Positions 37,501 through 53,469 of a DNA stretch of 64,000 nt are shown one piece after another (the stretch's first letter is position 1; the number at the start of each line of letters is the position of its first letter). Location of the stretch: NCBI GenBank assembly GCA_032622095.1, contig CP136063.1:273601426-273665425 (forward strand). Direction: 5' to 3'. Under the pieces are notes generated by a model. It ran no database searches. It saw only the letters and a program-made list of their open reading frames with translations, and had not been told where the DNA came from. The position numbers were made by a program, and so were the translations under genes. This DNA is from Siphonodentalium dalli (taxonomy: Eukaryota; Mollusca; Scaphopoda; Gadilida; Siphonodentaliidae).

Positions 37501-40500
37501 TATGCTAACAAGGAACGCTCTTTATTTGTAACATACCAGTAATAGACTAACAATGAGCGTTCTTTATTGGTAACATACCAGGAGTAAGACTAACAATGAA
37601 CGCTCTTTATTTAAAACATATCAGGAATAGACTAACAATGAGCGTTATTTATTTGTAACATACAAGGAGTAAGATTAACAATGAACGCTCTTTATTTGTA
37701 ACAGACCAGGAATAGACTATATAACAATGGGCGTTATTTATTTGTAACAAACCAGGAATAGACTAACAATGAACGCTCTTTATTTTTAACATACAATGTG
37801 TAAGACTAACAATGAACGCTCTTTATTTGTAAATTACCAGGAATAAGACTAACAATGAACGATCTTTATTTGTAACATGCCATGAATATACTAACAAGGA
37901 ACGCTCTTTATTTGTAACATACAATGATCAAGACTAACAATGAACGGTCTTTATTGGTAACAAACAATACATAGACTAACAATGAACGCTCTTTATGTGT
38001 AACATACCAGGAATAAGACTACCAATGGACGTTCTTTGTTGGTTACATACCAGGAATAGACTAACAATAAACGCTCTTTGTTTGTAACATACCAGGAATA
38101 GACTAACAATGAACGCTCTTTATTTGTAACATACCAGGAATAAGACTAACAATGAATGATCTTTATTGGTAACATACCAGGAATAGACTAACAATGAACG
38201 CTCATTATTGGTTATTTACCAGGAGGTGACTAACAGAGAACGCTCTTTATTTGTAACATACCATGAATAAGACTAACAATGGACGTTCTTTGTTGGTTAC
38301 ATACCAGGAATAGACTAACAATGAACGCTCTTTATTTGTAACATACCAGGAATAAGACTAACAATGAGCGTTCTTTATTTGTAACGTACCAGGAATAGAC
38401 TAACAATGAACGCTCTTTATTTGTAACATACCAGGAATAGACTAACAATGGGCATTCTATATTGGTAACATACCAGGAGTAAGACTAACAATGAACGCTC
38501 TTTATTTATAACATACCAGGAATAGACTAACAATGAGCATTCTGTGTTGGTTACATACCACGAATAAGACGAGCAATGAACGCACTTTATTTGTAACATA
38601 CCAGGAATAGATTAGCAATGAACGCTCTTTATTTGTAACATACCATGACTAAGACTGACAATGAACGGTATTTATTGGTAACATACAATGAGTAGACTTA
38701 CAATGAACGCTCTTTATGTGTAACATACCAGGAATAAGACTAACAATGAACGATCTTTATTTGTAACATACCATGAATATACTAACAAGGAACGCTCTTT
38801 ATTTCTAACATACCATGACTAATACTAACAATGAACGGTCTTATTTTTAACATACAATGAGTAAGAGTAACATTGAACGCTCTGTATTTGTAACATAGCA
38901 GGCATAAGACTAACAATGAACGATCTTTATTTGTAACATACCATGAATATACTAACAATGAACGCTTTTTATGTGTATCATACCAGGAATAAGACTAACA
39001 ATGAACGCTCTTTATTTGTAACATACCATGAACAAGAATTACCCTGGACGGTCTTTATTTGTAACATACCACGAATAGACTAACAATGAACGCTCTTCAA
39101 TTGTAACCTACCAGGAATAGACTAACAATGAACGCTCTTTATGTGTAACATACCAGGAATAGACTAACAATGAACGCTCTTTATTTGTAACATACCAGGG
39201 ATAGACCAACAATTAACGCTCTTTATTTGTAATATACCATGAATAGACTAACAATGAACGTTCTTTATTTGTAACATACCATGAATAAACTAACAATGAA
39301 CGTTCTTTATTTGTAACATACCAGGAATAAGACAAACAATGAACGCTCTTTATTTGTAACATACCAGGAATAGTCTTACAATGAACGCTCTTTATTTGTA
39401 ACATAACATGAATAGACTAGCAATGAACGCTCTTTATTAGTAACATACCAGGAATATAATAACAATGAATGCTCTTTATTTGTAACATACCAGGAATAGA
39501 CTAACAATGAACGCTCTTTATTTGGAACATACCATGAATAGACTAAAAATGAACGTTCTTTATTTGTAACATACCAGGAATAGAGTAACTATGAACGCTC
39601 TTTATTTGTAACATACCAGGAATAGACTAACAATGAACGCTCTTTATTTGTAACTTACCAGGAATAGACTAACAATGAACGTTCTTTATTTGTAACATAC
39701 CAGGAATAGACTAACAATGAGCGTTCTTTATTTGTAGCATATTAGGAGTAAGACTAACAATGAAAGTTCTTTATTTTTAAAATACAATGAGTAAGACCAA
39801 CAATGAACGCTCTATATTTGTAACATACCAGGCATAAGACTAACAATGAACGATCTTTATTTGTAACATACCATGAATACATTAACAATGAACGCTTTTT
39901 ATGTGTATCATACCAGGAATAAGACTAACAATGAACGCTCTTTATTTGTAACATACCATGAATAAGAATAACAATGGACGGTCTTTATTTGTAACATACC
40001 ACGAATAGACTAACAATGAACGCTCTTTAATTGTAACATACCAGGAATAGACTAACAATGAACGCTCTTTATTTGTAACATACCAGGAATAGACTAACAA
40101 TGAACGCTCTTTATTTGTAACATACCAGGGATAGACTAACAATTTACGCTCTTTATTTGTAATATACCATGAATAGACTAACAATGAACGTTCTTTATTT
40201 GTAACAAACCAGGAATAGACTAACTATGAGCGTTCTTTATTTGTAACATACCAGGAGTAAGACTAGCAATGAACACTCTGTATTTGTAACATACCAGGAG
40301 TAAGACTAACAATGAGCGTTCTTTATATGTAACATACCAGTAATATACTATCTATCAACGCTCTTTATATGTAACATACCAGGAGTAAGGCTAACAATGA
40401 GCGTTCTTTATTTTTAACATACCAGGAATAAGATTAACAATGAGCGATCTTTATTTGTAACATACCATGAATTTTCTAACAAGGAACGCTCTTTATTGGT

Positions 40501-43500
40501 AATATACAATGAGTAGAGTAACAATACGCTCTTTATGTGTAATAAACCAGGAATAAGACTAACAATGCACGATAATTATTTGTAACATACCATGAATATA
40601 CTAACAAGGAACGCTCTTTATTTGTAACATACCAGGAATAGACTAACAATGAGCGTTCTTTATTGGTAACATACCAGGAGTAAGACTAACAATGAACGCT
40701 CTTTATTTAAAACATATCAGGAATAGACTAACAATGAGCGTTCTTTATTTGTAACATACAAGGAGTAAGATTAACAATGAACGCTCTTTATTTGTAACAG
40801 ACCAGGAATAGACTATATAACAATGAGCGTTATTTATTTGTAACAAACCAGGAATAGACTAACAATGAACGCTCTTTATTTTTAACATACAATGTGTAAG
40901 ACTAACAATGAACGCTCTTTATTTGTAACATACCAGGAATAAGACTAACAATGAACGATCTTTATTTGTAACATGCCATGAATATACTAACAAGGAACGC
41001 TCTTTATTTGTAACATACAATGATCAAGACTAACAATGAACGGTCTTTATTGGTAACAAACAATACATAGACTAACAATGAACGCTCTTTATGTGTAACA
41101 TACCAGGAATAAGACTACCAATGGACGTTCTTTGTTGGTTACATACCAGGAATAGACTAACAATAAACGCTCTTTGTTTGTAACATACCAGGAATAGACT
41201 AACAATGAACGCTCTTTATTTGTAACATACCAGGAATAAGACTAACAATGAATGATCTTTATTGGTAACATACCAGGAATAGACTAACAATGAACGCTCA
41301 TTATTGGTTATTTACCAGGAGGTGACTAACAGAGAACGCTCTTTATTTGTAACATACCATGAATAAGACTAACAATGGATGTTCTTTGTTGGTTACATAC
41401 CAGGAATAGACTAACAATGAACGCTCTTTATTTGTAACATACCAGGAATAAGACTAACAATGAGCGTTCTTTATTTGTAACATACCAGGAATAGACTAAC
41501 AATGAACGCTCTTTATTTGTAACATACCAGGAATAGACTAACAATGGGCATTCTATATTGGTAACATACCAGGAGTAAGACTAACAATGAACGCTCTTTA
41601 TTTATAACATACCAGGAATAGACTAACAATGAGCATTCTGTGTTGGTTACATACCACGAATAAGACGAGCAATGAACGCACTTTATTTGTAACATACCAG
41701 GAATAGATTAGCAATGAACGCTCTTTATTTGTAACATACCAGGAATAGACTAACAATGAACGCTCTGTATTTGTAACATACCAGGAATAGATAAACAATT
41801 AACGCTCTTTATTTGTAACATACCAGGAATAAGACTAACAATGAACGCTCATTATTGGTATGTGAATGATCTTTATTTGTAACATACCATGATTAAGACT
41901 AACAATGGACGTACTTTGTTGGTTACATACCAGGAATAAGACAGGCAATGAACGCTCTTTATTTGTAACATACCATGAATAAGACTAGCAATGGACGTTC
42001 TTTGTTGGTTAAATACCAGGAATAAGACTAGCAATGAACGCTCTTTATTTGTAACATACCAGGAGTAAGACTAACAATGAACGCTCTTTATTGGTAACAT
42101 ACCAGGAGTAAGACTAACAATGGACGTTCTTTGTTGGTTACATACCAGGGATAAGACTAGCAATGAACGCTCTTTATTTGTAACATACCATGAATAAGAC
42201 TAACAATGGACGTTCTTTGTTGGTTACATACCAGGAATAAGACTAGCAATGAACGCTCTTTATTTGTAACATATCAGGAGTAAGACTAACAATGAACGCT
42301 CTTTATTTGTAACTTACCAAGAGTAAGACTAACAATGGACGTTATTTGTTGTTTATATACCAGGGATAAGACTAGCAATGAACGCTCTTTATTTGTAACA
42401 TGCAATGAATAAGACTAACAATTGACGTTCTTTGTTGGTTACATACCAGAAATAAGACTAGCAATGAACGCTCTTTATTTTTAACATACCATGAATAAGA
42501 CTAACAATGGACGTTCTTTGTTGGTGACATACCAGGATTAAGACTAGCAATGGACGCTCTTTATTTGTAACATACAATGAGAAAGACTAACTATGAACGC
42601 GCTTTATTTGTAACATACCAGGAATAAACCAACAATGGACGTTCTTTGTTGGTTACATACCAGGAATAGATTAACAGTGAACGCTCTTTATTTGTAACAT
42701 ACCATGAATAAGACTAACAATGGACGTTCTTTGTTGGTTACATACCAGGAGTAAGACTAACAATGAACGCTCTTTATTAGTAACATACCAGGAATAAGAC
42801 TAACAATGAGCGTTCGCTATTTGTAACATACCAGGAATAAGACTAACAATGAGCGTTCTTTATTTGTAACATACCATGACTAAGACTGACAATGCACGGT
42901 ATTTATTGGTAACATACAATGAGTAGACTTACAATGAACGCTCTTTATGTGTAACATACCAGGAATAAGACTAACAATGAACGATCTTTATTTGTAACAT
43001 ACCATGAATATACTAACAAGGAACGCTCTTTATTTATAACATACCATGACTAATACTAACAATGAACGGTCTTATTTTTAACATACAATGAGTAAGACTA
43101 ACATTGAACGCTCTGTATTTGTAACATACCAGGCATAAGACTAACAATGAACGATCTTTATTTGTAACATACCATGAATATACTAACAATGAACGCTTTT
43201 TATGTGTATCATACCAGAAATAAGACTAACAATGAACGCTCTTTATTTGTAACATACCATGAACAAGAATAACAATGGACGGTCTTTATTTGTAACATAC
43301 CACGAATAGACTAACAATGAACGCTCTTCAATTGTAACATACCAGGAATAGACTAACAATGAACGCTCTTTATTTGTAACATACCAGGAATAGACTAACA
43401 ATGAACGCTCTTTATTTGTAACATACCAGGGATAGACCAACAATTAACGCTCTTTATTTGTAATATACCATGAATAGACTAACAATGAACGTTCTTTATT

Positions 43501-43526
43501 TGTAACATACCAGGAATAAGACAAAC
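34534..43526. repeat. 8,993-bp super-unit, copy 1
   Basis: This segment is repeated directly at 43527-52519. It contains unit starts at 35871, 38969 and 43199, giving internal spacings of 3,098, 4,230 and 1,665 bp that sum to 8,993. Private marks shared by both copies are a 1-bp deletion (AATGAACGTCTTTATT, near 36161), GAATTACCCTGG at 39037, a 4-bp loss in AACAATACGCTC at 40523, AGATTAGAAATG near 34741, and the joint near 38640 that skips from the 42-bp-rich zone to the tail. The only base difference I noted is 42582 A against 51575 T. Confidence 0.9.
39037..39048. repeat. Private cluster mutation GAATTACCCTGG
   Basis: Most units read GAATAACAATGG at this site; here four neighbouring bases are changed. 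The same cluster is present near 48030 (in the 8,993-bp copy) and near 62537. It was not seen elsewhere, so it marks descent of these three segments from one ancestor. Clustered change within a few bases may reflect one error-prone repair event. Confidence 0.8.
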
Positions 43527-46500
43527 AATGAACGCTCTTTATTTGTAACATACCATGAATAAGACTAGCAATGGACGTTCTTTGTTGGTTAAATACCAGG
43601 AATAAGACTAGCAATGAACGCTCTTTATTTGTAACATACCAGGAGTAAGACTAACAATGAACGCTCTTTATTGGTAACATACCAGGAGTAAGACTAACAA
43701 TGGACGTTCTTTGTTGGTTACATACCAGGGATAAGATTAGAAATGAACGCTCTTTATTTGTAACATACCATGAATAAGACTAACAATGGACGTTCTTTGT
43801 TGGTTACATACCAGGAATAAGACTAGCAATGAACGCTCTTTATTTGTAACATATCAGGAGTAAGACTAACAATGAACGCTCTTTATTTGTAACTTACCAA
43901 GAGTAAGACTAACAATGGACGCTCTTTATTTGTAACTTACCAAGAGTAAGACTAACAATGGACGTTATTTGTTGTTTACATACCAGGGATAAGACTAGCA
44001 ATGAACGCTCTTTATTTGTAACATGCAATGAATAAGACTAACAATTGACGTTCTTTGTTGGTTACATACCAGAAATAAGACTAGCAATGAACGCTCTTTA
44101 TTTTTAACATACCATGAATAAGACTAACAATGGACGTTCTGTGTTGGTTACATACCAGGATTAAGACTAGCAATGAACGCTCTTTATTTGTAACATACAA
44201 TGAGTAAGACTAACTATGAACGCGCTTTATTTGTAACATACCAGGAATAAACCAACAATGGACGTGCTTTGTTGGTTACATACCAGGAATAGATTAACAG
44301 GGAACGCTCTTTATTTGTAACATACCATGAATAAGACTAACAATGGACGTTCTTTGTTGGTTACATAACAGGAGTAAGACTATCAATGAGCGTTCTTTAT
44401 TTGTAACATACAAGGAATAGTCTAACAATGAACGCTCTTTATTAGTAACATACCAGGAATAAGACTAACAATGAGCGTTCGCTATTTGTAACATACCAGG
44501 AATAAGACTAACAATGAGCGTTCTTTATTTGTAACATACCATGACTAAGACTGACAATGAACGGTATTTATTGGTAACATACAATGAGTAGACTTACAAT
44601 GAACGCTCTTTATGTGTAACATACCAGGAATAAGACTAACAATGAACGATCTTTATTTGTAACATACCATGAATATACTAACACGGAACGCTCTTTATTT
44701 CTAACATACCATGACTAATACTAACAATGAACGGTCTTATTTTTAACATACAATGAGTAAGACTAACATTGAACGCTCTGTATTTGTAACATAGCAGGCA
44801 TAAGACTAACAATGAACGATCTTTATTTGTAACATACCATGAATATACTAACAATGAACGCTTTTTATGTGTATCATACCAGGAATAAGACTAACAATGA
44901 ACGCTCTTTATTTGTAACATACCATGAACAAGAATAACAATGGACGGTCTTTATTTGTAACATACCACGAATAGACTAACAATGAACGCTCTTCAATTGT
45001 AACATACCAGGAATAGACTAACAATGAACGCTCTTTATTTGTAACATACCAGGAATTGACTAACAATGAACGCTCTTTATTTGTAACATACCAGGGATAG
45101 ACCAACAATTAACGCTCTTTATTTGTAATATACCATGAATAGACTAACAATGAACGTCTTTATTTGTAACATACCATGAATAAACTAACAATGAACGTTC
45201 TTTATTTGTAACATACCAGGAATAAGACAAACAATGAACGCTCTTTATTTGTAACTTACCAGGAATAGTCTTACAATGAACGCTCTTTATTTGTAACATA
45301 ACATGAATAGACTAGCAATGAACGCTCTTTATTAGTAACATACCAGGAATATAATAACAATGAATGCTCTTTATTTGTAACATACCAGGAATAGACTAAC
45401 AATGAACGCTCTTTATTTGGAACATACCATGAATAGACTAAAAATGAACGTTCTTTATTTGTAACATACCAGGAATAGAGTAACAATGAACGCTCTTTAT
45501 TTGTAACATACCAGGAATAGACTAACAATGAACGCTCTTTATTTGTAACTTACCCGGAATAGACTAACAATGAACGTTCTTTATTTGTAACATACCAGGA
45601 ATAGACTAACAATGAGCGTTCTTTATTTGTAGCATATTAGGAGTAAGACTAACAATGAAAGTTCTTTATTTTTAACATACAATGAGTAAGACTAACAATG
45701 AACGCTCTATATTTGTAACATACCAGGCATAAGACTAACAATGAACGATCTTTATTTGTAACATACCATGAATACATTAACAATGAACGCTTTTTATGTG
45801 TATCATACCAGGAATAAGACTAACAATGAACGCTCTTTATTTGTAACATACCATGAATAAGAATAACAATGGACGGTCTTTATTTGTAACATACCACGAA
45901 TAGACTAACAATGAACGCTCTTTAATTGTAACATACCAGGAATAGACTAACAATGAACGCTCTTTATTTGTAACATACCAGGAATAGACTAACAATGAAC
46001 GCTCTTTATTTGTAACATACCAGGGATAGACTAACAATTTACGCTCTTTATTTGTAATATACCATGAATAGACTAACAATGAACGTTCTTTATTTGTAAC
46101 AAACCAGGAATAGACTAACTATGAGCGTTCTTTATTTGTAACATACCAGGAGTAAGACTAGCAATGAACACTCTTTATTTGTAACATACCAGGAGTAAGA
46201 CTAACAATGAGCGTTCTTTATATGTAACATACCAGTAATATACTATCTATCAACGCTCTTTATATGTAACATACCAGGAGTAAGGCTAACAATGAGCGTT
46301 CTTTATTTGTAACATACCAGGAATAAGATTAACAATGAGCGATCTTTATTTGTAACATACCATGAATTTTCTAACAAGGAACGCTCTTTATTGGTAATAT
46401 ACAATGAGTAGAGTAACAATGAACGCACTTTATGTGTAATAAACCAGGAATAAGACTAACAATGCACGATCATTATTTGTAACATACCATGAATATGCTA

Positions 46501-49500
46501 ACAAGGAACGCTCTTTATTTGTAACATACCAGTAATAGACTAACAATGAGCGTTCTTTATTGGTAACATACCAGGAGTAAGACTAACAATGAACGCTCTT
46601 TATTTAAAACATATCAGGAATAGACTAACAATGAGCGTTATTTATTTGTAACATACAAGGAGTAAGATTAACAATGAACGCTCTTTATTTGTAACAGACC
46701 AGGAATAGACTATATAACAATGGGCGTTATTTATTTGTAACAAACCAGGAATAGACTAACAATGAACGCTCTTTATTTTTAACATACAATGTGTAAGACT
46801 AACAATGAACGCTCTTTATTTGTAAATTACCAGGAATAAGACTAACAATGAACGATCTTTATTTGTAACATGCCATGAATATACTAACAAGGAACGCTCT
46901 TTATTTGTAACATACAATGATCAAGACTAACAATGAACGGTCTTTATTGGTAACAAACAATACATAGACTAACAATGAACGCTCTTTATGTGTAACATAC
47001 CAGGAATAAGACTACCAATGGACGTTCTTTGTTGGTTACATACCAGGAATAGACTAACAATAAACGCTCTTTGTTTGTAACATACCAGGAATAGACTAAC
47101 AATGAACGCTCTTTATTTGTAACATACCAGGAATAAGACTAACAATGAATGATCTTTATTGGTAACATACCAGGAATAGACTAACAATGAACGCTCATTA
47201 TTGGTTATTTACCAGGAGGTGACTAACAGAGAACGCTCTTTATTTGTAACATACCATGAATAAGACTAACAATGGACGTTCTTTGTTGGTTACATACCAG
47301 GAATAGACTAACAATGAACGCTCTTTATTTGTAACATACCAGGAATAAGACTAACAATGAGCGTTCTTTATTTGTAACGTACCAGGAATAGACTAACAAT
47401 GAACGCTCTTTATTTGTAACATACCAGGAATAGACTAACAATGGGCATTCTATATTGGTAACATACCAGGAGTAAGACTAACAATGAACGCTCTTTATTT
47501 ATAACATACCAGGAATAGACTAACAATGAGCATTCTGTGTTGGTTACATACCACGAATAAGACGAGCAATGAACGCACTTTATTTGTAACATACCAGGAA
47601 TAGATTAGCAATGAACGCTCTTTATTTGTAACATACCATGACTAAGACTGACAATGAACGGTATTTATTGGTAACATACAATGAGTAGACTTACAATGAA
47701 CGCTCTTTATGTGTAACATACCAGGAATAAGACTAACAATGAACGATCTTTATTTGTAACATACCATGAATATACTAACAAGGAACGCTCTTTATTTCTA
47801 ACATACCATGACTAATACTAACAATGAACGGTCTTATTTTTAACATACAATGAGTAAGAGTAACATTGAACGCTCTGTATTTGTAACATAGCAGGCATAA
47901 GACTAACAATGAACGATCTTTATTTGTAACATACCATGAATATACTAACAATGAACGCTTTTTATGTGTATCATACCAGGAATAAGACTAACAATGAACG
48001 CTCTTTATTTGTAACATACCATGAACAAGAATTACCCTGGACGGTCTTTATTTGTAACATACCACGAATAGACTAACAATGAACGCTCTTCAATTGTAAC
48101 CTACCAGGAATAGACTAACAATGAACGCTCTTTATGTGTAACATACCAGGAATAGACTAACAATGAACGCTCTTTATTTGTAACATACCAGGGATAGACC
48201 AACAATTAACGCTCTTTATTTGTAATATACCATGAATAGACTAACAATGAACGTTCTTTATTTGTAACATACCATGAATAAACTAACAATGAACGTTCTT
48301 TATTTGTAACATACCAGGAATAAGACAAACAATGAACGCTCTTTATTTGTAACATACCAGGAATAGTCTTACAATGAACGCTCTTTATTTGTAACATAAC
48401 ATGAATAGACTAGCAATGAACGCTCTTTATTAGTAACATACCAGGAATATAATAACAATGAATGCTCTTTATTTGTAACATACCAGGAATAGACTAACAA
48501 TGAACGCTCTTTATTTGGAACATACCATGAATAGACTAAAAATGAACGTTCTTTATTTGTAACATACCAGGAATAGAGTAACTATGAACGCTCTTTATTT
48601 GTAACATACCAGGAATAGACTAACAATGAACGCTCTTTATTTGTAACTTACCAGGAATAGACTAACAATGAACGTTCTTTATTTGTAACATACCAGGAAT
48701 AGACTAACAATGAGCGTTCTTTATTTGTAGCATATTAGGAGTAAGACTAACAATGAAAGTTCTTTATTTTTAAAATACAATGAGTAAGACCAACAATGAA
48801 CGCTCTATATTTGTAACATACCAGGCATAAGACTAACAATGAACGATCTTTATTTGTAACATACCATGAATACATTAACAATGAACGCTTTTTATGTGTA
48901 TCATACCAGGAATAAGACTAACAATGAACGCTCTTTATTTGTAACATACCATGAATAAGAATAACAATGGACGGTCTTTATTTGTAACATACCACGAATA
49001 GACTAACAATGAACGCTCTTTAATTGTAACATACCAGGAATAGACTAACAATGAACGCTCTTTATTTGTAACATACCAGGAATAGACTAACAATGAACGC
49101 TCTTTATTTGTAACATACCAGGGATAGACTAACAATTTACGCTCTTTATTTGTAATATACCATGAATAGACTAACAATGAACGTTCTTTATTTGTAACAA
49201 ACCAGGAATAGACTAACTATGAGCGTTCTTTATTTGTAACATACCAGGAGTAAGACTAGCAATGAACACTCTGTATTTGTAACATACCAGGAGTAAGACT
49301 AACAATGAGCGTTCTTTATATGTAACATACCAGTAATATACTATCTATCAACGCTCTTTATATGTAACATACCAGGAGTAAGGCTAACAATGAGCGTTCT
49401 TTATTTTTAACATACCAGGAATAAGATTAACAATGAGCGATCTTTATTTGTAACATACCATGAATTTTCTAACAAGGAACGCTCTTTATTGGTAATATAC

Positions 49501-52500
49501 AATGAGTAGAGTAACAATACGCTCTTTATGTGTAATAAACCAGGAATAAGACTAACAATGCACGATAATTATTTGTAACATACCATGAATATACTAACAA
49601 GGAACGCTCTTTATTTGTAACATACCAGGAATAGACTAACAATGAGCGTTCTTTATTGGTAACATACCAGGAGTAAGACTAACAATGAACGCTCTTTATT
49701 TAAAACATATCAGGAATAGACTAACAATGAGCGTTCTTTATTTGTAACATACAAGGAGTAAGATTAACAATGAACGCTCTTTATTTGTAACAGACCAGGA
49801 ATAGACTATATAACAATGAGCGTTATTTATTTGTAACAAACCAGGAATAGACTAACAATGAACGCTCTTTATTTTTAACATACAATGTGTAAGACTAACA
49901 ATGAACGCTCTTTATTTGTAACATACCAGGAATAAGACTAACAATGAACGATCTTTATTTGTAACATGCCATGAATATACTAACAAGGAACGCTCTTTAT
50001 TTGTAACATACAATGATCAAGACTAACAATGAACGGTCTTTATTGGTAACAAACAATACATAGACTAACAATGAACGCTCTTTATGTGTAACATACCAGG
50101 AATAAGACTACCAATGGACGTTCTTTGTTGGTTACATACCAGGAATAGACTAACAATAAACGCTCTTTGTTTGTAACATACCAGGAATAGACTAACAATG
50201 AACGCTCTTTATTTGTAACATACCAGGAATAAGACTAACAATGAATGATCTTTATTGGTAACATACCAGGAATAGACTAACAATGAACGCTCATTATTGG
50301 TTATTTACCAGGAGGTGACTAACAGAGAACGCTCTTTATTTGTAACATACCATGAATAAGACTAACAATGGATGTTCTTTGTTGGTTACATACCAGGAAT
50401 AGACTAACAATGAACGCTCTTTATTTGTAACATACCAGGAATAAGACTAACAATGAGCGTTCTTTATTTGTAACATACCAGGAATAGACTAACAATGAAC
50501 GCTCTTTATTTGTAACATACCAGGAATAGACTAACAATGGGCATTCTATATTGGTAACATACCAGGAGTAAGACTAACAATGAACGCTCTTTATTTATAA
50601 CATACCAGGAATAGACTAACAATGAGCATTCTGTGTTGGTTACATACCACGAATAAGACGAGCAATGAACGCACTTTATTTGTAACATACCAGGAATAGA
50701 TTAGCAATGAACGCTCTTTATTTGTAACATACCAGGAATAGACTAACAATGAACGCTCTGTATTTGTAACATACCAGGAATAGATAAACAATTAACGCTC
50801 TTTATTTGTAACATACCAGGAATAAGACTAACAATGAACGCTCATTATTGGTATGTGAATGATCTTTATTTGTAACATACCATGATTAAGACTAACAATG
50901 GACGTACTTTGTTGGTTACATACCAGGAATAAGACAGGCAATGAACGCTCTTTATTTGTAACATACCATGAATAAGACTAGCAATGGACGTTCTTTGTTG
51001 GTTAAATACCAGGAATAAGACTAGCAATGAACGCTCTTTATTTGTAACATACCAGGAGTAAGACTAACAATGAACGCTCTTTATTGGTAACATACCAGGA
51101 GTAAGACTAACAATGGACGTTCTTTGTTGGTTACATACCAGGGATAAGACTAGCAATGAACGCTCTTTATTTGTAACATACCATGAATAAGACTAACAAT
51201 GGACGTTCTTTGTTGGTTACATACCAGGAATAAGACTAGCAATGAACGCTCTTTATTTGTAACATATCAGGAGTAAGACTAACAATGAACGCTCTTTATT
51301 TGTAACTTACCAAGAGTAAGACTAACAATGGACGTTATTTGTTGTTTATATACCAGGGATAAGACTAGCAATGAACGCTCTTTATTTGTAACATGCAATG
51401 AATAAGACTAACAATTGACGTTCTTTGTTGGTTACATACCAGAAATAAGACTAGCAATGAACGCTCTTTATTTTTAACATACCATGAATAAGACTAACAA
51501 TGGACGTTCTTTGTTGGTGACATACCAGGATTAAGACTAGCAATGGACGCTCTTTATTTGTAACATACAATGAGTAAGACTAACTATGAACGCGCTTTAT
51601 TTGTAACATACCAGGAATAAACCAACAATGGACGTTCTTTGTTGGTTACATACCAGGAATAGATTAACAGTGAACGCTCTTTATTTGTAACATACCATGA
51701 ATAAGACTAACAATGGACGTTCTTTGTTGGTTACATACCAGGAGTAAGACTAACAATGAACGCTCTTTATTAGTAACATACCAGGAATAAGACTAACAAT
51801 GAGCGTTCGCTATTTGTAACATACCAGGAATAAGACTAACAATGAGCGTTCTTTATTTGTAACATACCATGACTAAGACTGACAATGCACGGTATTTATT
51901 GGTAACATACAATGAGTAGACTTACAATGAACGCTCTTTATGTGTAACATACCAGGAATAAGACTAACAATGAACGATCTTTATTTGTAACATACCATGA
52001 ATATACTAACAAGGAACGCTCTTTATTTATAACATACCATGACTAATACTAACAATGAACGGTCTTATTTTTAACATACAATGAGTAAGACTAACATTGA
52101 ACGCTCTGTATTTGTAACATACCAGGCATAAGACTAACAATGAACGATCTTTATTTGTAACATACCATGAATATACTAACAATGAACGCTTTTTATGTGT
52201 ATCATACCAGAAATAAGACTAACAATGAACGCTCTTTATTTGTAACATACCATGAACAAGAATAACAATGGACGGTCTTTATTTGTAACATACCACGAAT
52301 AGACTAACAATGAACGCTCTTCAATTGTAACATACCAGGAATAGACTAACAATGAACGCTCTTTATTTGTAACATACCAGGAATAGACTAACAATGAACG
52401 CTCTTTATTTGTAACATACCAGGGATAGACCAACAATTAACGCTCTTTATTTGTAATATACCATGAATAGACTAACAATGAACGTTCTTTATTTGTAACA

Positions 52501-52519
52501 TACCAGGAATAAGACAAAC
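43527..52519. repeat. 8,993-bp super-unit, copy 2
   Basis: The left junction lies in AATGAACGCTC-TTTATTTGT. Upstream the copies differ (34531-34532 GG against 43524-43525 AA); downstream they agree. The right limit of copy 1 is marked by divergence at about 43556 against 52549 (CATGAAT against CAGGAAT). The shared tract at the junction is about 30 bp, less than one monomer, consistent with homologous unequal exchange in register. The truncated units inside the copy were already present before it formed. Confidence 0.9.
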
Positions 52520-53469
52520 AATGAACGCTCTTTATTTGTAACATACCAGGAATAGTCTTACAATGAACGCTCTTTATTTGTAACATAACATGAATAGACT
52601 AGCAATGAACGCTCTTTATTAGTAACATACCAGGAATATAATAACAATGAATGCTCTTTATTTGTAACATACCAGGAATAGACTAACAATGAACGCTCTT
52701 TATTTGGAACATACCATGAATAGACTAAAAATGAACGTTCTTTATTTGTAACATACCAGGAATAGAGTAACAATGAACGCTCTTTATTTGTAACATACCA
52801 GGAATAGACTAACTATGAACGCTCTTTATTTGTAACTTACCAGGAATAGACTAACAATGAACGTTCTTTATTTGTAACATACCAGGAATAGACTAACAAT
52901 GAGCGTTCTTTATTTGTAGCATATTAGGAGTAAGACTAACAATGAAAGTTCTTTATTTTTAACATACAATGAGTAAGACTAACAATGAACGCTCTATATT
53001 TGTAACATACCAGGCATAAGACTAACAATGAACGATCTTTATTTGTAACATACCATGAATATATTAACAATGAACGCTTTTTATGTGTATCATACCAGGA
53101 ATAAGACTAACAATGAACGCTCTTTATTTGTAACATACCATGAATAAGAATAACAATGGACGGTCTTTATTTGTAACATACCACGAATAGACTAACAATG
53201 AACGCTCTTTAATTGTAACATACCAGGAATAGACTAACAATGAACGCTCTTTATTTGTAACATACCAGGAATAGACTAACAATGAACGCTCTTTATTTGT
53301 AACATACCAGGGATAGACTAACAATTTACGCTCTTTATTTGTAATATACCATGAATAGACTAACAATGAACGTTCTTTATTTGTAACAAACCAGGAATAG
53401 ACTAACTATGAGCGTTCTTTATTTGTAACATACCAGGAGTAAGACTAGCAATGAACACACTTTATTTGT

